This document shows, piece after piece, positions 25,101-34,600 of a DNA stretch of 64,000 bases. Source of the stretch: Desmodesmus armatus (taxonomy: Eukaryota; Chlorophyta; Chlorophyceae; Sphaeropleales; Scenedesmaceae); NCBI GenBank assembly GCA_007449985.2, contig VIIQ02000029.1, positions 150,001 through 214,000 of the forward strand. The letters are read 5' to 3'. The translations under genes and the position numbers were made by a program. The stretch's first letter is position 1; every line of letters begins with the position of its first letter. The notes beneath the pieces are model-generated. The model saw nothing but the letters and a program-made list of their open reading frames with translations. It was not told the origin of the DNA and searched no databases.

Positions 25101-26774
25101 TTGCGCCAGACACAGCACGTCGGCTGCTACGCCACTGCGTGCATAAAGCCTGCCTAGCACAGCTTCTGTTGCGCATCGCATCAAACAGCTGGTCGGTCAT
25201 AAGCATCAGCCCCAATAGGTTCAGCACCCCAAGAACCACAATCTCTTTCCTCTTGTATCGTTCTGCATCGTTCACCCCGCCCGTGCTTTTATGATTGCCA
25301 ACCCTCCCACCCCCTCCCCGACACCAGCACCCCCAGAACGTGGCTCTCTGATTGCAACATGCATCCAACAAGGGTCAATTCGAAAATAACCCCCCAAACA
25401 CCCCCCCCCCTCACCCGTCCTTGAACAGCTGCTCCCTGATCTTCATGCACGCCTCAGCCTCCCTCCTGCCCTGCACTGTGATGCGCACAATGTCTGCGCC
25501 AGCATCAGCACACTTCTTCACCTGCAGCACGGCAGGCAGCAGCAGCAGCAGGTACAAAACATGACGGCTACTGTGCAGGATTTTTTCCCCTGACGTTCGC
25601 CCACCAGGACTCCCTCCCAGGCGACTGCTGCTGGTTGTGGTGCGTAAAGTCTGCCAGTGTCAGCAACAGCTGGGTGTCTCTGGCGCATGGAGAGGGCGAC
25701 AGCACACAGCTGCTGCCCCGCACAACACCACGTTGCTTCTGCTGCTGCTGCCGCACCCCTGTCCGCACACCACCACCAAGACTGCCACCACTGCCACCTG
25801 CTGCTGCTGTTGCTTGCACGGCTGCAAGGTTCCATGGCCTACGTGACTGCTTCAATGGGACAAGACCCAGCGGCTGCTGACTGCATCCTCAACAAAGCAG
25901 CTGATCCAGCAGGGGATATTGCGTATCGGCTGATGCTGCTGCCTGGGCTTGATCGCTGCCAGCCTGCGCTCCTGCAGGTGCTGCTTGCTGCTGGGGACCT
26001 CTTATCAGGAACCTGGTGGGTTGATGCTGATGGTTGAAAGCAGCACGTTACACCCCTCTGCTCTTGTACATCCAATGCAACTCCAGCTGTTGGTGGGTTC
26101 AGCAGAACCTGTTGCTGCAAGGTGCTGTGATCAGCCAGCCAGCATGCATGGCCTGAGATGATGATCACCCATCATCCAACAGCCTTGTGAAGAAATTCAG
26201 GGCTCACCTGGTCCACTGTGGCCTGAATATTGCGGGTGTCAGTGGTGGTCATGGTCTGCAGAGCAACGGGGTGCTCGCTGCCGATCTTCACAGGGCCAAC
26301 CTGCAATTGCACACATAACAGGTTGAAAGAACTCTAATACGCCGATCAGCGCAGAAGCTGCCATGTTCTCGCAGAACAGCAGGGCGCTCTCACCGTGACA
26401 GTGCGTGTGGGTCGCCTGCGAGTCTGATGGATCGACTCGCAGTACTTTGGGATGACCAGCTCGGGTGTGGGCACAATCAGCTCCGTTGCAGCGGCCTGCA
26501 GCACCATTCACCAAGGGGGGTGAGATGCTAGGGGGGTGATGGCACACTGGCAGCACTGGCTGGCTCCCTGCATGCACACCTGGGGCCTGCCGATTTTCTG
26601 CAGCCTTGCTGCAAGCATCCAGCGGCTGTTTGAGGCCCCAAGCTGGGCCCTCTGGCCCTTGCTGTTGGCAACGCTGGTGCGCATCTTGGCTGTGCACACT
26701 CTGCTATCGCCCGGGGAAGGGCTGCAACGAGACGTGGGCTGGAGATGTGTGACGTGATGTGAAAGGTGCTTCAT
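16120..26774 (-). CDS. ispG: Chloroplast 4-hydroxy-3-methylbut-2-enyl diphosphate synthase
   Basis: Plastid [4Fe-4S] enzyme of the MEP pathway converting MEcPP to HMBPP with ferredoxin electrons. Nineteen exons in transcript order: 26580-26774, 26394-26495, 26208-26300, 25415-25521, 24972-25047, 24339-24458, 23455-23552, 22938-23113, 21947-22045, 21353-21420, 21007-21130 (frame problem) or 21007-21077, 20440-20578, 19584-19734, 19002-19120, 18595-18735, 17760-17861, 17352-17469, 16610-16755, 16120-16215; all GT-AG with matching phases. About 738 or 755 residues, the plant length. Seen: Ser/Arg/Ala-rich transit-like start (ATG 26774, or 26684), [75 protein letters not shown] the plant insert, then cluster ligands [13 protein letters not shown] and [20 protein letters not shown], ending at KDHGRW. 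The transit-peptide exon is the least certain part. Many exons have truncated tandem copies in the adjoining intron. Confidence 0.93.
16487..16649 (-). repeat. Truncated copy of ispG exon 18 end
   Basis: Plus-strand 16487-16528 repeats 16608-16649 (CCCATAGGGATGCCGCGCTG core), covering the codons [10 protein letters not shown] and the donor region of exon 16610-16755. The spacer between them is a long poly-C tract. Confidence 0.85.
17650..17790 (-). repeat. Truncated copy of ispG exon 16 end
   Basis: Plus-strand 17650-17678 resembles 17755-17785: CACCTCCAGCAGTCCGACGC against CACCTGCAGCAGTCCGAAGC, with the flanking CCAAACATA(A/G)TTTG also shared. It is a short copy of the donor side of exon 17760-17861. 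Confidence 0.6.
18404..18645 (-). repeat. Truncated copy of ispG exon 15 end
   Basis: Plus-strand 18404-18436 repeats 18606-18638 (GATGACGATGTCGTCCCTGT core), covering the codons for [10 protein letters not shown] near the donor of exon 18595-18735. Poly-C tracts lie between the copies. Confidence 0.8.
20017..20503 (-). repeat. Two-unit tandem duplication at ispG exon 12
   Basis: A unit of about 240-300 bp is repeated: CTGATTCACTTGCACCCCCC plus an AAGG(GG)CTTGACC poly-C stretch, then the end of exon 12 (codons [17 protein letters not shown] and donor) at 20199-20262 and again at the real exon 20440-20578. The lower copy is truncated inside the exon. Confidence 0.85.
20846..21035 (-). repeat. 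Truncated copy of ispG exon 11 end
   Basis: Plus-strand 20863-20891 repeats 21002-21030 (GTACCTGTGCAGCAGTGGCC), i.e. the codons DYRPLLHR and donor of exon 11. Poly-C runs lie on both sides. Confidence 0.8.
21580..22003 (-). repeat. Tandem duplication at ispG exon 9
   Basis: A unit of about 250 bp containing GCACACACATTT, CATGCGCGCAACCC, a CAAGATCTTCTCAAGATTCT stretch and the exon-9 end ([14 protein letters not shown] plus donor) occurs at about 21580-21757 and 21828-22003. The lower copy reads [13 protein letters not shown] and then breaks into poly-C. Confidence 0.85.
22268..22998 (-). repeat. Four copies of the ispG exon 8 end
   Basis: The last 12-24 codons of exon 8 ([17 protein letters not shown]) with the splice donor occur at about 22936-22998 (real), 22757-22806, 22530-22592 and 22270-22340, with increasing divergence away from the exon. 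Spacers are poly-C, CA repeats and, in one case, telomeric repeats. Three intact-looking extra donors are present. Confidence 0.9.
22884..22914 (-). repeat. Interstitial telomeric repeat in ispG intron
   Basis: CCCTAA and CCCTAAA units in one block (sense orientation on the minus strand: TTTAGGG followed by TTAGGG). It lies between exon 8 and its first truncated copy. Confidence 0.9.
23716..24390 (-). repeat. Serial truncated copies of the ispG exon 6 end
   Basis: The end of exon 24339-24458 (HIEETFTPL plus donor) recurs at 24141-24190 (clear), 23951-23983 (shorter) and weakly at about 23716-23746, each carrying ATGTCTCCTCAATGT or a variant. The copies decay with distance from the exon. Confidence 0.7.
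24789..24850. repeat. Compound inverted repeat (hairpin)
   Basis: Perfect 22-base arms (CCGTACGCAACGGCAGCCAC start) with a 6-base loop at 24789-24838. The second arm also pairs with 24837-24850 as an alternative 14-base hairpin (24814-24850). It lies in the ispG intron between exons 5 and 6. Confidence 0.95.
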
Positions 26775-28609
26775 CACAGATGATACAGACGAAACAGCCT
26801 GTATTTGAGAAGAGTGACTTTGTAACATGTGCACAAGAGATGGAAAGTATAAGACCACGGGAGGCGCTTTCCTTGCTCCCAGAATGTCTTAATGCTACCA
26901 TGGAATGTTCAAGGGGCGCCTGGTTGATGTGCTCCTCATGTTTTCTTCATGGGTCAATCAGTCTGCACACCCAGAGGGGTGCCAGGTAACCGACAGCAAG
27001 GCTGTCTGTGCGTGCCCCCTGTTGCTGTAAGAATAGGTCTGTATGATGCACATGCCTTGACTGGCGGGCAGTGCATTCGTTGGTGATCTGCAAGCTTCTC
27101 CCCAGGCCCATGGGCCCATTCATCAGGGTGCCCCAATAGAGCAGCAGCAGCCTGCTGATGATCAGCAGGAGCAGGAGACCTGGCAATCATTACATCAGCA
27201 GCACCAGCAAGTATAGTATTCCCAGCCAAAAACCGACGCAAGGCACGCTGCCAACTAGTCAGTGGTGTTTGGGTCAGATTCCCTGCTTTGGGCCACGTGT
27301 TCATGGAAGTCACAAACACTCTTTTCACAGCAAAGTTTCCACGAGCTTGTGCAACAGCAGCAGCAGAAGCAGGGGCAGCAGCAGGGACCAGCAGCAGGGA
27401 CAGACAACAAGCACAAGAGGCATGGCAGGCAACGGCACAGCAGATAGCCAGAGAGCTCCTGCAGCAGCTCACGCTGCAGGATGTGTTGGACGAAACAGCA
27501 GCCAGCGCAGGCTTCCATGAGTGGTAGGGACAGCTGCAGGCTGCACGTGTCAAACATAACATGCCTGCTGCTGGTATGGGTTTCAAGCCATTGAAGGTGT
27601 GCTACTTATGGCAGCTTTGAAAGCTGCCATGATGGTGCAAAAAAGTTTGCCTAGGCTTACGTACAGCTAAAGGACGATCCCAGCACACGGCGCGGCTTAG
27701 CACTCAAGGCACGGGTTTGATCTGCCACCTGGGGGGGCGTCCCAACCACCGAGTGCGACAGTCAGCAGCTGAGGAGGCCTGCAGCAGTCGATCCAGTCCC
27801 TTTTCCTACCACCGTCTGTTGTGGTGTCCAACACGTTCCATCTCACGCTCATGCGCTGAGCGCATCTACTTTGTCGCCCGTGCGCACCCAAAGATATGGT
27901 GCTGAGCACTGCCGCAGCCGAGCTGAATCGTGTTGTGCAGCAACTGCATTGTGTGGCAACTAGCCACATAGCTAGACATCACCCTCAGTGTCATGGGCAG
28001 GTGAAGGAGATCTGTGAAAGCATTCAACCCTGTCACCTGCAGTTGCTCAGGCTGCTGCAAAGTGCAGTTGATGTGGCTGAAGCGCCGCACAGCGAGCCTG
28101 GACTAGGTGACATGCAGGTGCAGCCTGTTGTGCCGTCTTGGCTGTGGGCCAAGCTGTGGGCCAAGATGGGATTTGTGCAGCCCGCCTATGCCGCAATTGT
28201 GATATCTAGTGTCCAATGCTGCCGGTAGGCAGACCGAGTCAATTGCTGCGTGCAGGTTGAGGCCTAGGCTGCTGCTGCTGCTGCTGCTGCTCTATCACCG
28301 CTATAGGGTATATAGGGTAGTATAGGGGATAGCTATCGCTGGGAGTTGCCCGATGTTTCATCAGATGGCGCCGATTTTCTTTCATATATGATGATGACAA
28401 AGCTATCAGCTGTTTGTTTAAGCATGTGGATGTTCGTTTTACGCCGATCTCGAGCTCGCGACGGTTTCGGGTGCGACATCTCGGAAGGTCGCTTGAACTT
28501 CGACGCACTTAGTCCGAGGTGCACCTCCTCGGCACTGTCCCTCTTATCCTGACCATAAGAGCAACCAGACTAAACAGCGCAGCATAGCTGTACTTTTATC
28601 GACGTCACC
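26775..28609. other. Divergent intergenic region, ispG / lipase A
   Basis: About 1.8 kb between head-to-head genes, expected to contain both promoters. A perfect 10-3-10 hairpin sits at 27608-27630 (ATGGCAGCTT arm). Two unassigned plus-strand reading frames (27288-27527 and 27896-28228) look somewhat amphipathic but have no recognised domain, splice context or family match; I do not call them genes. A CTG repeat lies at about 28268-28292. Confidence 0.5.
28472..28519 (+). promoter_or_regulatory. Upstream block conserved between the two lipase paralogues
   Basis: Starts GCGACATCTCGGAAGG and ends TCCGAGGT. It aligns with 38089-38133 upstream of the second paralogue at a similar distance from the ATG (about 90-160 bp), although surrounding sequence has diverged. 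Possibly a shared promoter element or 5' UTR; function unknown. Confidence 0.5.
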
Positions 28610-31600
28610 ATGGCAGTTCGACCACGATGTTCGGCAACGGCAGCAGTGCTGCTGATCATCACGTTTGCTGCTCGGAACGCAGCTGCATCTGAGGAACTGT
28701 GAGTATCATCCCGTCGGCAACGCCTGCAAAGGTTTTGGCAGTCAATCAGGCAGCCCACACAGCTGCATGCAGGCAGTCTGATCGACATTGGACCTGTCTG
28801 CTGCCATACTGCCACACCCTCCCCCATGCAGTTTCGTGCCCAAAGGCCCGTTCACGGTTGATGCTTGGACAAACACCACTGGTAGGTGTTCAGGCTTGCA
28901 GTTTGCTGGTGCCCAGCTGCAACAGTGCCGCATATGGCAACTGCATGTTGCATGGAGTGCCAGGCAGCGTCCCTGGGAAGGAGGCAGCACCGATGGCCCA
29001 CGGGAGCTGTCCAGAACAAAAAGCAGTCATGACAATCGTGCTGCTGGCCCAGCTGAGCTGTGCAGCCTATCAGCCTTTTCTAGAGATTGTGACACATGCT
29101 GCTGTGCACTGCAGCAGCTCCGTGCCCGGTGGACACTGACGTGACATCCCAAATGCACACCAGCGCTGCAGCAGCTGAATACAGCGTGCTTCTGGTACCC
29201 CCCTCCTACCACAGCATTTTGAATGGCATAACCCTGCTGAAGCCCTCGCAGGACAGCAGATTGCATGTTGCATTGCATGTTGCATTGCATGTGTCATTTG
29301 CAAAACTGCGGCACCTGAGCGCCTCAATGTATCTGTCACAGCAGCGGCTGCCACTGTTAATGTTGACCTGCCCAACCCTGTCCAACCCCCCACAGCGCCC
29401 TGGTTCACCTATCCTGAGGTGACCCCCTCCAGCGCATACTACCTGGAAGCCCTGGCCACTCGCCCCAACTTCGGCATCGCTCTCAGCGGTGGGGGCTACA
29501 GGGCGGTCACAACTGGTCTTGGGTATATCAGGTGGGTTCCCGGAACAAGCCGGCCTTGTCAAAGGGGGGCAGGACCCCGCCCTTTCTTTTGGAAGGCAAT
29601 ATCAATCACCCTGCGCATCTTGACGCTCAGAGAAGAGATCAAGCTAGAAAGCTGACGGGGTAATGCGCACCAGGGCGCTGGAGATCAGCTTGCATTCTGA
29701 GGTCTCTACTAGAGTAAGTAGTAAGATACACCAGGAAGTAACAGGTGTGCCACAGAAGGTCGCATATGGTGAGCAGCCGCAGTCAAGTTGATTCATCCTT
29801 GGACTTGGTTTATCTGCCACCATGCGGTAACGTCATGACGCCGGTTGCTGCCAATCCTGGCGTTGCTTGTGCAGGGGGCTGCATGAGCTTGGTGTGCTGT
29901 CCAAGGCCCGCTACATGTCATCTAACAGCGGCGGCAGCTGGCTCAATGCAGCCTTCAGCTACCAGGTGTGAGAGTGAGGGGAGAGCCACCCTTCAGTGCA
30001 AGCCTTGCAAGCGAGTCGTCTTTGTGTGCGCAAAGATGGGTCTCCTCTCCTAGGCGCTTGTGACAGTTTCACTGTTTTGCACCATGGCTGTTGCCCGGCA
30101 CAGTACACGGCATCGAGCACTGTAGGAGTCAAGATGTTGCAACTTGCATGGCATGATGCCCTCATACATAAGACTGAGTAATTCCGTCGACTCCTTGCCG
30201 CATAGGCAGTGCATCTGCAATGACCAACAACAATTAGCCTAACACATTGTGTGGCACACACAATCAGTCAGTACTACTCTAGTAGATGGTCAGCTTCACA
30301 TGGCTCATGTGATGTTGGTGTGCTTGCTGCAGGATGCCCTGCCCCTGTCGGAGTTCCTTGGCCCCTACATGGCACCTCAAAACTTGACCCTGGCCTCCCT
30401 CAAGTCAGTGGCTGACAAAGAGCATGGAGACTTCGCTGCCGTTATCTCTGCAGCAACTATCCGCCTGAAAGCAGCTACAAGTGAGTGTGTCAAAGTATCA
30501 TGATGTGCTATGTTACCTTCAGCAACATGGTCACCATGTTTTTTGTTACTGAGCATGGAGACCGATAACTTATCGGTCTTGCTTGGTGTTGAACACCAAA
30601 CATGCACTTGAAGTTGAGCCACATGCCATGGCTGTATGAGACTGAGACACCTGTTTGAGACTGGCGCACCTGTCATGTGCATGTTCAATAGGGTTGAGGG
30701 TTGAGGGTTGAGGGTTTGGTGCATGATGCTGACCATCACTGCACCGTGCCTGGCCATGTTTTTCCGCCCAGGTGGGCTGCTGAGTGCATTCACAGGGGAG
30801 TCCGACGTAACCAAAACCGGTGGGTGGACCACTGCAATCGGGATTGCCTTCCTGGATCCTTACAACCTGAGTGCCGAGCAGAGTACCTTTTCCACCAATG
30901 GCACCAAAGGTCCCATCCATGAGGCTGCTGCTGGGCTGGGCATCCCTATCTACTACTACCAAGGAGCAGTGGACAGGCAGGCAGCAGACAAGCAACCAAG
31001 GTGGGTGTTGCACCACGTAATCATCCAGTGGGGACCAGAGTGATGATTTGAGCTCGAGCAGGTGCTTCAGACACAGTGTTGTGACTAAACCGTGCGCTGG
31101 CAGCAGGACATCATCCAGCATAAGTACATGCACTGCCAGTGCATGTACTTATGACCACCGTGGTCACCACGGTGGTCATAAGTACCATGACGGTCATGGT
31201 GGCCCAAACGTTTTGGACCACCATCTCATATGCTGCCTGGCAATGGTCACCATTCTGGCAGAACACTGTTCTTTTGTGCTGCATGGTGTAGCAAAATACA
31301 CCACATTGGAACGTTTTAAAGCTTGAAGCTGTCCCCCCAAGGTGCTGGAGTGGCATGACACGACTTGTGACTTGTTGGAATCTATGACTGAACGGCAACT
31401 ATTTGTCGATCAGGTTGCCTATCGAATATGTGTGCACTGCACGCGTCAGCTTGAGGCTGCCACATGCCCTCTCTCTGCCTCTCCTTTCCTGACCACCAAA
31501 CTCCCTCTTGTCCTCAGGCCCTTCCCTATCATTGTCGGCTCAGTGCGCAGTGCACTCAGCCGCCAAGCTACCTTCTACCCGATGGAGTTCACGCCAGAGT

Positions 31601-34600
31601 ATGTCGGCGTCCCGCCTGCAGGTGAGGGTGCCCTGCAGATGCCATCTGCTTGAATATCTGCTTGGTGCATTGCACGTAGCACACGCACTGTAGTAGTGCT
31701 TTGCCATAGTTCTACTCAATGGAGCCACACCAGACTATATGTCGGCATCCCACCTGCAGGTGAATGTGCCCACACGCCATATGGCAACATCAAAATTCAG
31801 CATGCTCAGCTGTTGAGGATGGCAAGCTTTTTGCAAGGTGCACTGCATGGCATGTACCAGCTTGCAAGCTACAATGGTACTACACGGCGTGCGACGTGAT
31901 GGTGACCAACCTGCCAGGTTGGTCTGTGACGGTCCGCCAGGACTGTGACAGTCAAGACGTGTTGCCAACTGATAGTGTGCTTCCGAAGCAAGGCCTGCCA
32001 GTTGCTTCTCTTGTTTGCCACGGGTGCCACTTTGCGGTCCACTTCAACGTACTACGGCATGCCATGCCGTGGTGGTCACATAGTGATGCTCAACCGCAAT
32101 AGTGTTGCTCGTCGAGATGCACCTCCTTTTGTCCTTGCCATGCAGCTACCTACAGCGTGGAGGTAGAGCCCCCAGGTAACATTGAGATCATTGGTGGTGG
32201 ACTTGTGGAGCCACTGGTGAGCAGCGGGCACTTGCACATGTGCACAGCAGAATTTTCTGCTTGAGGCATGTGTACAGCAGAATTTTCTGCTTGAAGCATT
32301 GTGCAAAGCCCACACATGGTGGTAGTGCTTTGCTGTTGCCAGCATACTATGCCAAAGTGACTCGTTGGTGGCCATGTAAGAAGCCTTTTAGTGGCATAGC
32401 CTATGTGGCACATGTTCTGTTAGCAAGATGCCCCGGGCAGCAGCGCTGCTAGCACTTGCCAAGTCGCACTCGGAGTGCCATAATTTGCACCGTGCACTTG
32501 CAGTTGGACTGCAGTCTCAAAGCAACAGTGCGCTCACGGTGCACAGTCACCGTGAATGGTGCACTAAACCTGACTGCCAGTGAGGTGTGCCTGAGGTGTG
32601 CGGTGTTGTGTGTGTGCAAGTCACCTGAACCTCCAGCCTGGCGCCGGCATGGCACGCATAGTACACCCGCACCAGCTGGTGGCGCCCACCCCCAGCCCCC
32701 TGTCCCTGCTCTGCTGCTTCTCTCTGCAGGGCCTGAACAGCTTGCCCACCCAACTCCCGACTCTCCCTGCCGCACTTCAAGGAAGCTCTGCGGAGCTCAC
32801 AGAGGCCCTTACAGACTCAACGGCCGCCAGCAACACAACCATCCCCCCAACTTTATCTGGAAAGCACCGGAAGCTGCTGCAGAATTCCGTAGCAGGCGTG
32901 CCGACAGGGGCCGTGATTGCCGCCAAAGATGCAGCAGCGGCAAACATCACTGCAGCCGGTGCAGCAGCAAGTCTGGCTGCAGCAGCTGCCGGCGGGGCTG
33001 ATAAGAACGACCTTCTGCCGATCAAAGTTTCTGTTCAGTCTGCTGGGGTTGTTCCCCTGAAGGCAACAGCGGGGATATCGTCCGGGGCGTTTGCGCAAGG
33101 ACTTGGCATGCTGCCTGGTACAGCTGCAATGGCTCTAAAGCAGTTTGTGGGGACAGAGAGGCTTGAGTGAGTGGATCCGTTGGCTTGCCGCAGCTGGGGG
33201 GTTCCGAACCGTGTCCAGTACTTGGGTTCTGGCATCATGTGGGAAGCCCAAGCCGGCCGGGCCGCCAACAAGCAGGACATGCATTGAAACAGATAAGATT
33301 TTCCCCGCCCAACAGGCATTACCCACTTCTTGGCATTACGTCATCCACATACCAGCACTGCAGTGCACTAACAGGTACCATGCATGCGTGCGCGCTTCAA
33401 TGTAGAACCTGCTGCGCAGGTTTTCAGCATGCTGCGTACATCGTGTGTTTTGAAGCACCAATTACCAACCAATAACCCGGCATCATGCCAGCCTGTGGGG
33501 GGCACCTTGAAGGCAGCATATGGAGGCCATCCATCTGGCAGACAATGAGTGGCCAGCCTGGGCAGGGAGAGGTGATCAACGTAGCATGTCGCATACGGTT
33601 TGCCCAGCTTTGTTTTGTTGCTGGTGCAGGCTGTGGAACCAAGTCGATTTCAAAGGCTACAAGCTTGACTTCACTGATGGGGGAGGGTCTGACAACTACG
33701 CCATCACGCCCCTGATCAGGCGCAAGGTGGGATCGGAAACTGGGTGCACAAATCAGGGATTTTGTCACCTAGTAGCCAGTTGGCCATTGGGCAGATCATT
33801 TTGAGTGAAGCTGGCAGTGCTAATGCAAGAAAAGGGGCGGTGTCTGGTTCCCATGCCATGCATGCTGCTGCTGCAGCGCCAAGGTACCGGTGGCCTTCAC
33901 TTGACACGGTGCCACCGCGTTGCAACTGCATGCAGGTTGGTGTCATCGTCGCATGCATTGCCAAATCAGATGTTTAGGGTTTAGGGTTTAGGGTTTAGGG
34001 TAGTTCTCACTCAAAATCAAAACCCACTGCTAACACCAGTGCATTGTGCCTGCAGGTCCGTGTTGTCATTGCCTGCATTGCCAACGAAGATGTGCTGAGC
34101 CGCAAGCGCACCCTCACAGAACTGGCATCCGACATGTTTGAAATCAGCAGCTTTTTTGGTGCTACACCCAAAACCCCACTGGGCTACGGCCTGTTCGGCT
34201 TTGATGCAGCCAGCTACAACAAGAAGCAGGTATGTTGCCGTGCGCCTGGTACTGTAGCAAGTATTAATCAACTATTTACTGTCTGAAAGTACTGCGGCAG
34301 TACTTTCAGACAGTACTGCAGGCTGCAGTACTCATGGCATGATGCAACCCCTGAAGCATGTAGCCTACATTCCGTGTTCCTGTGGTTCCGTGTTTCTGTG
34401 GTTCATTGCGCCCCACTGGGGCATGGCATGAGGCTTGTTGGATCCCTACAGGGTGTCCAGCTGGCACGGCCTGAGTCATGTAACAGTAACAGTGATGATC
34501 ACTTGCCGGGCAAGCGCACCTCCACAACCGCATGCAGTGTCAGCTCTGAAGCAGCTGCATCCAGCATGCAACCACCTTTTCCTAATAGAGTATGTTATGT

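Noticed and set aside
26954..27586. Minus-strand open frame of 210 codons between ispG and lipase A
   Set aside because: Cys/Ala-rich low-complexity translation driven by AGC repeats; no family signature; overlaps frames on the other strand.
27700..27730. GGGTTTGATCTGCC motif resembling a tRNA B box
   Set aside because: No cloverleaf can be built around it.
27896..28228. Plus-strand frame of 110 codons that looks partly helical
   Set aside because: No identified domain, no splice partners, no initiation context; could be a gene fragment but cannot be supported.
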